A stretch of DNA of 45,407 nt, from NCBI GenBank assembly GCA_900660155.1, contig CABFPE010000007.1, positions 2,899,893 through 2,945,299 on the forward strand, written 5' to 3'. The notes below the pieces were generated by a model. That model worked only from the letters and a program-made list of their open reading frames with translations, searched no databases and had not been told where the DNA came from. Source of the stretch: Hofstenia miamia (lineage: Eukaryota > Xenacoelomorpha > Acoela > Hofsteniidae). The translations under genes were made by a program, and so were the position numbers. Shown piece by piece: positions 1 through 9,915 of the stretch (its first letter is position 1; each line of letters opens with the position of its first letter).

Positions 1-340
1 TTTCGTTAAGAGAAATTAGTTTGCTTTGTAATAGAAACTGGTTGACACTTTTGTATATTAAAATTAATACAAAACAACGAGCAGGTGTGTTAGATTCATT
101 CAGAAGTAGTTAAGAAGTCATTTGTTGTGGACAGAGTTTGATAGGAAGTGTTTTAAAAATCAAACTTACTAGAGCACTTAAGTAATTTGTCAGATATTGA
201 AATATATTGACAAAGTCGGGTTGACTATTTAACTTTTAAGATAGTAGTGAACCAATTCGGGTTTTATTATTCTTTTTCATCGCGCTTTTGATATATTGTT
301 AAAAGCTCGTCAAAATCCATATTTAGGTAGATTAGCCTTA
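1..340. other. Left flank, no recognisable feature
   Basis: AT-rich sequence with no open frame of note. It does not match the sequence in front of the second copy of the duplication (37080-37420), so the duplicated block has its left edge at about 341. Confidence 0.5.
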
Positions 341-656
341 AAGGGATTTTTTGCTGTTCGTAATATACAAGTATCATCTGCGTATTGATAAATAGTTCCA
401 TTTGTCAAGGATTTTGAAATATCATTTACGTATAATGCAAATAGAATGGGTCCTAATACAGTTCCTTGGGCATACCAAGATTTTTAGTAGTATACTCTGA
501 AAAAATGTGGTCGATTTTAACTCGTTGTTTGCGATTGCTTAATAAAATCATAATAAAGTTTATTGCACTGAAACTAAAACCTTGTCGCCTTACTTTTTGT
601 TTTAAAATATCGAAATTCATTGAGTTAAATGCTTTACTTAAATCAAGTAAATATAA
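341..656 (-). mobile_element. LINE-B fragment (reverse transcriptase), copy 1
   Basis: Minus-strand reverse-transcriptase sequence of a non-LTR retrotransposon. The frame ending at 453 reads YLLDLSKAFNSMNFDIL, the conserved SKAF block, then continues in another frame with the PQGTVLGPIL and YADD blocks towards 341. One frameshift lies in the PQGT block. The fragment is 5'-truncated at about 656, where it abuts plus-strand LINE-A, and is cut at 341 by the edge of the duplication. It is a partial copy of the longer LINE-B at 36535-37745. Confidence 0.85.
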
Positions 657-659
657 AAA

Positions 660-1848
660 ATCAAGCAAATATAACATATTTAAAAAATGTTTATCTGATG
701 AATATTATCCAACATGTTGGAAAATTGCTAAAGTTATACCAATTCATAAAAAAGGCTCAAAGTCAGAAGTAATCAATTATCGGCTAATCTCAATTTTGCC
801 AAAAATTTCGTTGATATTTGGGAAGATAATTTCTAATGAACTTATACCCATTTTTAAAACATTAACCCTCAAACAGCATGGTTTTTGCCGTAATCGATCG
901 ACCATTGCTCAATTGCTGAGTTATCCTGTGTAAATACTTATTCTTTATGTTGCAAATATTGCCCTAGCAAGTCTATACTTCGATTCTAGCAAAGCCTTTG
1001 ACTTAGTGCCGCAAGAATTACTAATAAATAATTAAGTGACATTGGCGCAAATTTTTTGAAGCTTCTTGCAAGTTATCTCATTAATCTTAAACTAAGTCTG
1101 TAACGAGTGAAGTACCGCAAGGTTCCTGACTGGGCCGATTTTATTCTTGATCTTTATAAATGACTTACCAGACTGTTGCCTTAATACATGTTACATGTAT
1201 GCCGATGATGTCAAGATTACAGATACATCGTTTAAGTTACTAAGTAAAGATAGACAATATTTTTGAGTGGGCAAACCGAAATAATATGAAATTCAATCCA
1301 TGAAAGCTTAATGATGTCATTTCTGGAAAAAGTGATATTCCATTAAGCATTGAAAAAATTTCAGTTAAGGATCTTAAAATTATGCTTACGTCAAATATGA
1401 GCTGGTCTCTTCATATTGAAATGAAACTAAGAAACAGCTCATCAAAATTTGGTTTCATTTAACAAAACTTACTTTTTTCTACATTGCATAAATGTCTTGT
1501 ATTATCGGGACTGTTATATGGATCAGTTATCTGGTATGCTAATATCAGTGAGGTTATCAAACTTGAGCTTTTTCAGAAAAAATGTATTAAATGGATTACT
1601 CGAAGGCTAGATTGTAGAAGTGAAATTAATTTACAAATTTTACCAATATCAATGAGACTAGCTTTTGAATATTGAATATTTAATCGACTAATTACAAAAT
1701 ACTGATTTTAACAATGAAATATGTATCAGTGAATATGCTTATGTAGTGCTTGCATCTCCAATTGATACAGAAACTATGGTTTGTGGTTATTGTAATTTAC
1801 TATGTTGATGACAATAAATTATATTATTATTATTATATATGTATATAT
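660..1848 (+). mobile_element. LINE-A 3' half (RT and C-terminal region), copy 1
   Basis: Plus-strand non-LTR retrotransposon remnant. The first segment (to 933) contains WKIAKVIPIHKKGS, NYRLISILP and KQHGFCRNRSTIAQLL, the standard RT N-terminal blocks. Further blocks follow in broken frames: FDSSKAFDLVPQELL near 980-1020, PQGS near 1115, YADDVKI at about 1198-1215. The C-terminal region at 1484-1675 has LLYGSVIWY and a run of basic residues. The tail is an ATT-rich stretch at about 1812-1848. Several stops and frameshifts make it inactive. CR1/Jockey-type affiliation is inferred from block style only. The 5' part of this element is seen only in copy 2. Confidence 0.88.
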
Positions 1849-2240
1849 TGGCTCATGACATTTCAGGCCCAACCCAGCCCATACCCAGCATAGCCCATGG
1901 ACAACCCAGCCAATTTCCATCTCTGGTTGGATTATGTACCGAGTAATGGGTCAAAATTTTGAAAACTGCCAGGTCAGAGAAATGTATTGCTTCAAGAATT
2001 TCTCCGAAATACAAGTGAAAACCTAGGCATGCATTTCCATTTAGTATGCAATCTAATATGCTATAAAAAACCTACTCTTAAATTAATGTTAATGACATTG
2101 TTTCCTGTTGGCTTTGTCAAACACTTGCAAATACAACTCGGGTCAAAAGCTGAGTGTCTGACCCATGGGTCGGGTCATGGGTCAATTGTCTGCGGGTCGG
2201 GTTGGGTCGTGGGTCAAAATATGTGAGCCATTTGCCACTC
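1849..2240. mobile_element. GGGTC-rich MITE-like element, copy 1
   Basis: A GC-richer block just after the LINE tail. The left end carries TTGGCTCATGAC followed by repeated CCCA/CCCAG motifs. The right end carries repeated GGGTC motifs and ends TATGTGAGCCA. The two ends are roughly inverted (GGCTCA...CCCAACCC against GGGTTGGG...TGAGCC), as in a short non-autonomous DNA transposon, perhaps hAT-like. No clear target duplication was found. The same element occurs at 38931-39322. Confidence 0.55.
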
Positions 2241-2598
2241 TGCACAATAAAAGCATTACTATCAGATGAAGCAGTTGCAAATTCGTAATGGAATTTTATC
2301 ACAATTCTTTATTCTACCGCATTTCTGGTTGACAAAAATTGAGTGTGTATTACAATAAAGCAATCACATTAATTTAATTTATGCAAACAGAATCAGCTCT
2401 CAAAAGCACTTGCTTTGAATATCATGTTCCGTTCTTAATTAGGCCGAAGTATTGTGGAGTGACTCCGTATTTTTAACAATTAACAATTTTATGTTAACAA
2501 AAACTTAATTTCAAAATCGTACAAGAATGCATTCCAAAATCTAAATGGAAAATATTGTCTAAAATAGCAAGCTTTATTTGCAGTTGCAATATGCATGC

Positions 2599-2620
2599 TA
2601 TATATATATATATATATATA
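2599..2620. repeat. (TA)n microsatellite
   Basis: A pure TA run in the 3' flank of gene A. It is replaced by unrelated AT-rich sequence in the gene C flank. Confidence 0.9.
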
Positions 2621-2749
2621 AAAGAAATATTTACAAATATAAACATTTAAAAAATTTAAATTAATTAGAACACATAAAATTATTTTAACACCGTAAAATA
2701 CAATTTAAAAAATACTATGCTAAAATGTTTTGCCATGTATTCATTGAAA

Positions 2750-2780
2750 TTTATTAAGAACTTCGTTATTCGGATTTATT
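2750..2780 (-). promoter_or_regulatory. Candidate poly(A) signals of TRAF-like gene A
   Basis: Read on the minus strand, AATAAA occurs at 2775-2780 and again at 2750-2755, about 19-50 bp beyond the stop codon of the MATH exon. Both are conserved in the gene C flank. In this AT-rich DNA the hexamer is common, so use as cleavage signals is inferred from position. Confidence 0.4.
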
Positions 2781-2798
2781 TTCATCAAAATCCTTATA

Positions 2799-3377
2799 TT
2801 ACTTTATGTTGTTCTCTATTACTTTAGCCTGAATGAACAGCGTGTTATCCAAGATGTGTCTATTATTTGGATCTAGTAGTTTGTTCAATTCATAAAACCG
2901 AGAGAGTCCATTGTCTGGATTCGCTTCTGACTTCGGCTTTTCAAAAGATGCACATGAATTCGATTTAAATTGAAAAACATGATGCATTGAGGGAATGCTC
3001 GACATCAGCACAAATTTAAAAATTCCTTGAAAGGGCCACTTCAGAATTGCATCATGATTCGTTTTCAAGATGCTCACATACAATGATACATGACTATCTT
3101 TGCCTTTGTCCACTCCATGGAGGAATATTCTTAAACGCATTCTGTATCCATGCCTTCCACCAACTAGGAATGTGGAAGAAACTAGTCCATTGTCATCAAA
3201 ATTTCTTTGTTCATATAGTGTTCTGAAATTTGTAATAGCCCAAAGCAGTTCGCCATTATCAGGTTCATTTAAATAAGATGTCGCATTATAATCTGCACTG
3301 ATTCCTCTAGTAATTTCATTGTTAAGCGCACGAATAGATATTTCAAGGTCGGAAATTCTTTTCTCAAAATTTTCACA
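2799..3377 (-). CDS. TRAF-like gene A, terminal exon with TRAF-C/MATH domain
   Basis: A minus-strand exon open for 192 codons to a stop at 2799. It starts at the acceptor TTTAG|TGTGAA (phase 0, first residues CENFEKRISDLE), so it is an internal start, not a methionine start. Residues 1-25 are the end of a coiled coil. From about residue 40 comes the TRAF-C (MATH) fold: W-ITNF, then TFLVGGRHGYRMRLRIFLHG, a KDSHVSLYVSIL strand, KWPFQ, and the closing LFIQAKVIE. This matches the TRAF family order (GY-M-LR-YLNG, SLF, WPF, DDxIFIK). TRAF proteins are trimeric cytosolic adaptors of receptor signalling. That role here is inferred from the domain. The exon has no stop or frameshift. It is the partner of gene C's exon at 85-92% nucleotide identity. 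Confidence 0.88.
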   Translation of the reverse strand, partial: CENFEKRISDLEISIRALNNEITRGISADYNATSYLNEPDNGELLWAITNFRTLYEQRNFDDNGLVSSTFLVGGRHGYRMRLRIFLHGVDKGKDSHVSLYVSILKTNHDAILKWPFQGIFKFVLMSSIPSMHHVFQFKSNSCASFEKPKSEANPDNGLSRFYELNKLLDPNNRHILDNTLFIQAKVIENNIK

Positions 3378-4983
3378 CTAAATCACGATTACGAATAATA
3401 TTAGTATAAAGCTTTAGTAAAAAAAAATTTGAAGCAATTTCTTTATTCAAATATGAAAGTTTGAAATTCAGGTTTGTGCATAATGTCATTTACAATTCAT
3501 TTATTGATCATCTTAAGCATGAATAATCAATGAAAATAAATAATTTCAACATCAATTATTCTATTCACATTCAAAATGGCAGCAGATGTATAAAAACGGT
3601 GTTTCACCTAAATGGTCTCTAAAAAAATTTAAAACTTAATAATTGCAAAAAGTTTACAAGAAGCAACTGATTCCGCTTGTTCTGCCAGAGTTTACTAGGA
3701 AGAGTAAGGCAATCAGTTCCTTTGACATTATTTCTGATATTCATTGGATTTCTTTTCCCATCAGGAAACAATCAAAGAGTGAGATTTATATTAGATATAA
3801 GCAGTGGATTAAAAGTCTAAAAGAAGAACAATATTATATCATTCGTTTGAAATTTTGAAGGTCACTTTGCCGTCCGGGATAAAGGGTAGGATTCGGGAGA
3901 AATGAGGTGCATTTTGGAAAATTTTTTGGTACATTCAGTTACACGTACGTGTTTAAAAAATCTGTTCGATTTTGGTTCCAAATTCTGTACCCGGTTCTAA
4001 CTGTGAATAGTATTAGAACTAAACATATTTTACACTTATTGTTTGGCGGTTGTTAAACAGAAGTTCTCAATCACAATGCGAATGAAATTTGGGAATAATC
4101 GCGGGTTGCAATCAACCAACTTAGTTGGGATTTGTGAAAAAGAAAACGTACAAAAAGTACGATAAATTGGAATTTTATAAATGGTATCAATAATTTTTAG
4201 GACAAGAGAGTGGAGAAGACCTACATTAAATAGCGTTGTATTCTTTTGATCTTATTAAATGTTTTGTAACCACTACTTTAATATGTGCAATAGGCCAATT
4301 AGATTTAGTACTTATTTTTGAATTTCGCAAATGAAGATATTTTAGACACATTACTTTAGATAATAATGTTAACTTGTGGAGTTACAAAAAGTACATTTTT
4401 TTAATTTTTATTAATTCTTTAGTTTAGATGTTTAAGCAGTACAAGATGTTTTAGAAATTGTAAAGAAATTTGAGCTTTAGTTTATGAAAGTAGGTGAAAA
4501 TTTACAATTTTTAAATTCACTTTAATATATTCTGGACATTTAGCCCATTGTTCAATCTTAAGCTTTTATATATATATATATATATATGGACTTCAGTTCA
4601 GCAAATTCAAGTGTTATAGGCAAAAGCTTCAATAGTTCCTCAAAAAATGGCCACATTGCAAGTGAATGCTTTTTTTAGTCTATGGGTTTGGTAGCAAGGG
4701 CAGTTACAAAATCACATCACATTGCTAATTATTATTTTCCTACCAAAATGAGAGAGATCACGCGTGACCAATTATATAGTCTAACCATTCACTTTCATTT
4801 TGCTGAGCTTCTATGATATTATAGTATTGCGTTGTTTAAGCAATAAATTAATCCATCAGCTCTGTTCAGAACAGATAACTATTAATATTCAGAAAATCCA
4901 CAAACTCGTTTACTACAAGTTGTTCAATAATATTTATTTAGGTGTGACATGTTATATATTTAATACCATTATTAAAAAATTAC
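3378..4983 (-). other. Gene A intron between coiled-coil and MATH exons
   Basis: A 1.6-kb AT-rich intron with donor GAA|GTAATT and acceptor TTTAG|TGTG, both conserved in genes B and C. It contains a short TA run near 4566-4588 and a few plus-strand open frames without recognisable domains. No transposon was recognised. Confidence 0.75.
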
Positions 4984-5187
4984 TTCGTTTGCGGCTCTTA
5001 GAGCAGTTCTTTCGGAAGAATCCAACTTTGCATACATATGAGAAAAGTCATTTGTTAGCACTTGTATGCAACTTTCCGTCTTCTGAAATTCTCTTGATAA
5101 TAATTTGTAGTACTCTTGCAAATTATCGGTCGAGGGAACGCTACAATTTTCATTTCCTGAATGTACATCATTCTTTATTTCCAGCAT
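4984..5187 (-). CDS. TRAF-like gene A, coiled-coil exon
   Basis: A 68-codon minus-strand exon. It opens at CTTAG|ATGCTGGAA, so the ATG directly follows a good acceptor, and ends at AACGAA|GTAATT in phase 0 with the MATH exon. It encodes a mostly helical stretch: REFQKTESCIQVLTNDF, then MYAKLDSSERTALRAANE. The heptad-like pattern suits the TRAF-N coiled coil that trimerises these proteins. The ATG may be the real start of a short MATH adaptor or an internal codon. The same ambiguity holds in all three genes. Genes B and C carry clear homologues. No disruption was seen. Confidence 0.8.
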
Positions 5188-5282
5188 CTAAGAATTATAT
5201 CAATTTATGAATGTATTTGTAAAAGATTAAATCGCACGCAACTTAATACGCAGTTCAAATAATATTAAATGCATATGTTGTA

Positions 5283-5670
5283 CAGGGCCGTGGCTTGCAC
5301 TTGAGATTTAGGGGGGCCGTAGCTTGCACTTGAGATTTAGGGGGGGCCATGGCCCCGCAAAGTTCAATAAATTAATCATAGTTTTACTCAACCTGACTTG
5401 ATATTATTATTTTTTTTGTTGTGTATGCCTTCAGGGGTTAAATAAAGTCATTCATTATCAAATAGTTTCACACTTTTTCATTGAATTTTTAAATAGAATG
5501 GCATTAGTATTTTATATATTTCAACTACAATATATATTCACTCTAACTTAGTTACAGAACATTAGAATTAATAAAATAGAGCTGTGTATCCAGGATGCTA
5601 AGAGGAGGGAGGGCCCAGTGGCCCAACAGAGAGGGCCATGGCCACTGGTCCTCCCCTAGCCACGGCGCTG
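5283..5670. mobile_element. hAT-type MITE with perfect 8-bp target duplication
   Basis: A 388-bp GC-rich element beginning CAGGGCCGTGGCTTGC and ending, read on the other strand, CAGCGCCGTGGCTAGG. The ends form inverted repeats of hAT type. It is flanked by ATGTTGTA at 5275-5282 and 5671-5678, a perfect 8-bp direct duplication as hAT transposases make. The left end holds an internal tandem repeat of about 30 bp (5285-5346). It has no coding capacity. It sits less than 100 bp upstream of gene A's coiled-coil exon, so it lies in an upstream intron or near a start. Confidence 0.88.
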
Positions 5671-5726
5671 ATGTTGTATTAAAAAATAAATATGTACATA
5701 TGATAGTTTCTGATATATCTAATCTT

Positions 5727-5833
5727 ATACAAATAATTATGAATGACAGAATAATCTTACTTTGCAAATATTCTCTAGATAAACTCAATTCAATTATATA
5801 AAAATGTTATAAAAATGCTAATGTTTCATTTAA
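5727..5833. repeat. Direct repeat, left copy (flank duplicated around piggyBac remnant)
   Basis: 107 bp repeated without visible change at 6793-6899 (offset 1066). Both copies end in TTAA. The piggyBac-type remnant lies between them. Confidence 0.95.
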
Positions 5834-5844
5834 CCCTAATTCGG

Positions 5845-6046
5845 GCACCTGTCTACATATGTAGACATTGCATGTTTAATGTTTTGCTATGTCGTTAATA
5901 GAAGCGATATTTTTATAAGAAGTGAAAACTTCTGATGAAATAACAATGCCTCCCAATACGTGGAAAATCAATTTTCACTGATACACGATTATATAAATTT
6001 GAACAAAACAACCTTATCAGAGCACCTGTCTACACAGGTAGACATT
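5845..6046. repeat. Pair of subterminal palindromic repeats
   Basis: A 25-bp motif at 5845-5869 recurs at 6022-6046 with three or four changes (core CACCTGTCTACAYAKGTAGA). The first contains the perfect 16-bp palindrome GTCTACATATGTAGAC. The second contains ACCTGT-CTAC-ACAGGT. Subterminal repeats near a piggyBac end commonly bind transposase, and that role is inferred here. Confidence 0.65.
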
Positions 6047-6301
6047 TTCTTTTACGTAGAAAATTTCAACAATCTTTTGACTTCTCACCTGTAGTCCATT
6101 GACCCCTCTCATAACGCATATCTCTTATCTTTGTTTCCAAAACATATTTCCAAATTACTGTTTAAGTCTATATTTAGTGTCAAATTTTCTTTGTCCTTTG
6201 AAATTTGAATAATCTGTAATTGATTACGCTTAGTGAAATCTGCAGTGGGTAGCTATTTTGAATTTTAGCTACAGTCACTAGTGTGAACAGATCTTTTAGA
6301 G

Positions 6302-6790
6302 ATGGCGCAGCGAGGCAAGCAGACAATGCAGCAGATACAAAATATCATCATGAAGGAATGGAATGAAAGTGATGAAGATGGTGATGATGATTTGATGGAG
6401 CAAACTGTAGAATGTGATTCTGCTGAAGATACTGAAATATTACGACATTGTGACGACTTAGATGAAGTGAGTGATGGAGAAATTTTTATTGAATATACAA
6501 ATGGATCTGATGACTTGAGCGAAAGTGATTCAGATAGCACTGAAGTTGATGATGAAGCTAGTGGTCTTTGTACCAGCATTCACACTTCTCCAAGTGGGGT
6601 TTCATTGTCAGATCAACCTTTCCCAGTGCGTCTTATGAATCGCAACATCATTCGATTTTCTGCGGGACCATTGCTAACTCCGTCAAGTGAGAAAAATGCC
6701 TTTTTTATTTTTTGATGAAGAAATTATTTCACAAATCCATTTACATACGAACAAACAAATGACATTGCCTCAGAAAAAGTTGTTTTCATT
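6302..6790 (+). pseudogene. piggyBac-type transposase, N-terminal part only
   Basis: An ATG at 6302 opens a 137-codon frame. The first 100 residues are strongly acidic (NESDEDGDDDLMEQ, then SESDSDSTEVDDEAS), typical of piggyBac transposase N-termini. A frameshift near 6700 moves the reading to FDEEIISQIHLHTNKQM and onward to 6790, which resembles the start of the DDE_Tnp_1_7 domain. The catalytic core is absent because the element is cut at 6792. An acidic host protein is an alternative, but the TTAA end and the FFDEEI-type block favour piggyBac. Confidence 0.65.
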
Positions 6791-6792
6791 TG

Positions 6793-6899
6793 ATACAAAT
6801 AATTATGAATGACAGAATAATCTTACTTTGCAAATATTCTCTAGATAAACTCAATTCAATTATATAAAAATGTTATAAAAATGCTAATGTTTCATTTAA
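6793..6899. repeat. Direct repeat, right copy
   Basis: Second copy of 5727-5833, ending in TTAA at 6896-6899 and followed by unique sequence. It duplicates the left flank of the piggyBac remnant on its right side. Confidence 0.95.
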
Positions 6900-7784
6900 T
6901 GCAAGTTACTTGGATATAAGATAAGATTGTTTGTTTTTTGTTTAGTCCTCGATGAACAATTAGTTCAATAATTGCGAGTGATAGACATAGTGTTAGTTTT
7001 CAAATAATCCCAGGGATTGCACTCTGAGAAGATCACTTTTGACTATTTCTCCAGGGTCTAGTCAAATAAATGCTAGCTCAATTTCCCGTTTTGTGTTGAG
7101 CACACAACAAAACACAACACAATGTTGTGTTTTTCACATAAATCCATCATCACATAAACTATAAATTTATTTTTGATCCAAAAACTGTTTTTTATCTTAA
7201 GCTTACATTATTGTTATTCATGCAGCAAGTGATGTTGCACAATGTGTGAAAAATAGCAGAATAATATCCTCCTCTGAATCTGTTATATTTACAATTACTT
7301 TCATCAACGAATTTTAGAAACAACGTCTAAATTTTACAGATGAAATTTTAAAATAATCATATATTAAAGAAATATTGAAATGCATCTTAGTTTTAGCATG
7401 TCTATAGCTGTAAAAAAGATTTATTACATCTTTACTGCTATATCTTTAGCAGAGACTGAGTGCTCCTGGGAGAACCTGCGTCTGGTTTGGTATAACTTTT
7501 AAGAAATTAGGACAATTAAATTTGTGAGGCATTCTTTCCATACATACAGTTCAATATTGCACTGAGTTCGATTGAATATTTTTAAATTCTCTGGATCTAA
7601 ATTTTATTGGCATGGTTGGGTTTGAATATTCAGGCCCACTCTAACTTGTATCTCTGACCATTAGTAAAATTTAGACTGCTCACCTTTGTTAATATGTGTT
7701 TCATTCACATGTTTTAGTTGTAATGAAAATGAAGACGATGATATTTTATTCTTTGGCTTTACTTCAGGGATTTTTCAAAATTTG
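6900..7784. other. Gene A intron sequence, little recognised
   Basis: AT-rich sequence with no supported gene. The only distinct item is the inverted repeat at 7109-7133. Confidence 0.5.
7109..7133. repeat. Perfect 11-bp inverted repeat
   Basis: AAAACACAACA and TGTTGTGTTTT separated by three bases. Related ACAACA/TGTTGTG motifs occur near 8703-8780, 11850-11930 and 18520-18545, suggesting fragments of an old dispersed repeat. Confidence 0.7.
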
Positions 7785-8185
7785 TGATGACTTCAAAAAA
7801 AACTCACGAACTCATAAATATATTTAAAATCTAAAAACACCACAAGATAGAGAACTGCCTCCTTTTTCTTTTCGCACAGATTGTGCTAAAAAACAAAATA
7901 TTTTAGTTTACTTGTTGTTCCCATTGGGATTAGACTAGCTCATTATCTAATTTGAATATTTTTTTCCAAAAATCGGATTTCTCAATGAAAAAAAAATTAT
8001 TTGAATGTAATTCAGGATTAAGCACATTTTTTAGCATATATCTTCATCATTGCATGAGCGGACCCTACTCCATAAATGTGTACTTGTATAAACTTTTCAA
8101 TATTTCTTAACAGGCTTGAATAAAATTGTTAAAAATGCGGATAAATCGGTTTGTTACGTAAGAGTAACACTAGTAGAAATAGGGT
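7785..8185. repeat. Dispersed repeat family R1, copy 1
   Basis: Shares ordered blocks with 22600-23227 and, in part, 44320-44440: ACACCACAAGATAGAGAA, TTGTTCCCAT, AATCGGATTTCTCA, AGCGGACCC, TCAATATTTCTTAACA. It ends AATAGGGTTA, and the full TTAA with CCCTATTT on the reverse strand looks like a piggyBac-type terminus. Protein coding was not seen. Confidence 0.6.
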
Positions 8186-8869
8186 TAATGGTACTTGATA
8201 AGATGTTCTTACATATCAGTTGTTATAATTTTAGATCATTGACTATAATTTTTTAAACGATAGTAGTATGATAACAAATTGTTTCGCTTTTTAGCAAAGT
8301 TTTGAACCTGATCACTAAAGTGGTGGCTTCATAGAAAGCATAGAATGTAAAAATGTGAAAATATGTATTCATTGCATTTCTTATTTAACATTATTTTTGA
8401 ATTATGGATAATTTAATCATCCGAAGTTCTGTTCCTATTCTTTTCCTTCTTCTATAAGAAATTTAGCAATAAAATTATATTGGGAGAATTCCAGTAGCTT
8501 AAAAATGCAATCTAATATAAAACTACATTCTGTTATATGAAAAACTCAATGTAATAAAGAATAGCATTTAAAAGATTTCTTAATTATTATCTTACAAATA
8601 AAAAATGTATACATTTTCTTATAGATTGTAAAAAATGCCATCCATTATTTCCTTTATGCCCATTTAGATCCATATCATATAAATGATATTAAATTTATTT
8701 TACTGTGTTGTGTTCTGCTTGCTGTGTGACACAACATTTTTGTTATTGTGTTGCTTTGGTTAATGTCTAGAAAATGACGCACAACGACAAGTCTGCAATT
8801 TGGAAGATTACACTAACTTCGTTATTGATCACTTTTTCAATTCAGTAGTTGTCTTTAACTTTTAGGTAG

Positions 8870-9045
8870 TTGCAGATCAAATACATATGCAATTTGATAT
8901 GTAGGGAATTTATTGTAGTAATAAAGAAAATGAAGATATGGGAACTTTAGAAGTAATTGATCCAAATGAGCAATGGCTGAGTGTTGTTAACGATAAATTA
9001 ATCTGCAGAAATCATTCTGTGCTTATATACATTTTCATTTAATGG
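8870..9045. other. Conserved block shared by genes A and C (possible exon)
   Basis: Clearly homologous to 42226-42362 although the surroundings are diverged. On the plus strand both copies follow a pyrimidine-rich tract and GGTAG, then read GCAGATCAA, and share a frame with LEVID. On the minus strand both copies are open for about 30 codons to a stop at the same place and share ITSK. I cannot decide the strand or whether it codes. It lies between the coiled-coil exon and the next upstream block in both genes. Confidence 0.45.
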
Positions 9046-9300
9046 GCAATTTTATGTCATGTAATTAAGCATTTTCTTAATTAACTACATTGTTTTTGCT
9101 GCTACTAAAGGCATTACTTTAATTTTTAATGCAACAATCGAGCAATGCATCATTTATACTTTTTAGCCAGCAAATAAACTAAACTATATTTGTGATAGCC
9201 ATATACATATCTATACAATATCATCAATTTTATAATTAGATTTCAAAACTGCAACAACTTGTAATCAATTGCAAATTAGTATTTTTATATATGCATTTTA

Positions 9301-9430
9301 GCGGTATTTTGCCCGGAATCTTTGGCCGTAGCCGGACGTTAGCAGTGGCTCTTTGGCCATAGCCAGCCGTTGGCCGTGTCTACGGCTGGCTAGCAACCAA
9401 TCCGTGGCCATGGCTGCAGAACACTACCGA
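9301..9430. repeat. GC-rich patch with inverted and direct repeats
   Basis: In an AT-rich setting this 130-bp patch repeats CTTTGGCCRTAGCCRG (9320 and 9351) and has a perfect 10-bp stem AGCCAGCCGT / ACGGCTGGCT at 9361-9370 and 9382-9391. It looks like the end or core of a small DNA transposon. Family and full extent are unknown. Confidence 0.5.
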
Positions 9431-9803
9431 GTATATACGGCACAAACCATGTTTGGAAGCACATGATTTTTCACAACGTTCTTTATCCTGAAATCTATTT
9501 ACTATTTCTTTTTTGAATAACATTGCCAGTCTTTCAAAGAACCTAGTTTCTGAACAGAATGTTGTGCAGAGATAGTGTTATTTTTCATATTATTTGTGCT
9601 TTATTTAATGACTACATATTTCCTTCCAGTGGGCATTTGATAACTATCACCCTTTTGATAGAATTCTTCAACCTTGGCGTTTATATCATCAAAAGTCTTT
9701 GGAATGACAGTATTCTCTTCTCCTTATTACTATCTCATCTCATACTTTCTTGTTGAAGTAACTTTCTGAAGAACTATTAACTTTTTTGCAAAATTCATTT
9801 CAC

Positions 9804-9915
9804 AAGATTCTTCCAAAGTTAGTAGGCCATTGAAATCTTACATATTTCTTTATTACTTCTGGAAACAACTTCTGATTTGTGTTCCACATTTCGAATTTGC
9901 TCCATCCATAATCTA
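9804..9915 (-). CDS. Candidate upstream exon of gene A (probably decayed)
   Basis: Read on the minus strand from TTTAG|TAGATT to a donor CTT|GTGAAA. It aligns with 43715-43818 in gene C. The shared frame gives RLWMEQIRNVE...NKEICKISMAY here against NFVWKQIQSVK...KTEIFKIPLAY in C, a helical pattern. In A the codon after the shared AY is TAA where C has TGG, so this exon is broken or skipped in A, or the block is not coding. The length difference within the frame is a multiple of three. Confidence 0.35.

Larger units (their letters stand above)
341..3377. repeat. Duplicated block, copy 1 (pairs with 37421-40464)
   Basis: Sequence at 341 matches 37421 at offset 37080, then 37082 after a 2-bp indel near 655. 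It contains a LINE nest, a GGGTC-rich MITE, and the 3' flank and last exon of TRAF-like gene A. By eye, 341-2490 differs from the partner at about eight sites in 2.1 kb. 2703-2820 differs by 1-2 bases, the 3' part of the exon by about 8% and the 5' part by about 15%. The intron beyond 3377 no longer aligns. About 2600-2700 is an AT-rich stretch unlike the partner. Confidence 0.92.
5834..6792 (+). mobile_element. One-ended piggyBac-type remnant
   Basis: The element starts directly after TTAA (5830-5833) with CCCTAATTCGGGCACCTG, a piggyBac-style terminus. It then has a leader with two 25-bp palindromic repeats, and from 6302 the N-terminal part of a transposase. It stops abruptly at 6792, where a second copy of the left flank begins. 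No right terminus is present. Confidence 0.75.

Noticed and set aside
466-933. 155-codon frame as a single protein
   Set aside because: It runs across the LINE-B/LINE-A junction. The first 60 residues are antisense LINE-B, and only the later part is real RT sequence.
1987-2226. 79-codon frame repeated exactly at 39069-39308
   Set aside because: Its conservation is due to the recent duplication. It lies in the GGGTC-rich MITE and has no protein features.
3643-3858. 71-codon plus-strand frame inside gene A's intron
   Set aside because: No recognisable domain and no counterpart in the B or C introns. Likely chance in AT-rich DNA.
8155-8189. Right partner end for the piggyBac remnant starting at 5834
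   Set aside because: The two ends share only CCCTA-TT, and an intact TTAA with flank lies between them at 6899. More likely the edge of another repeat family.
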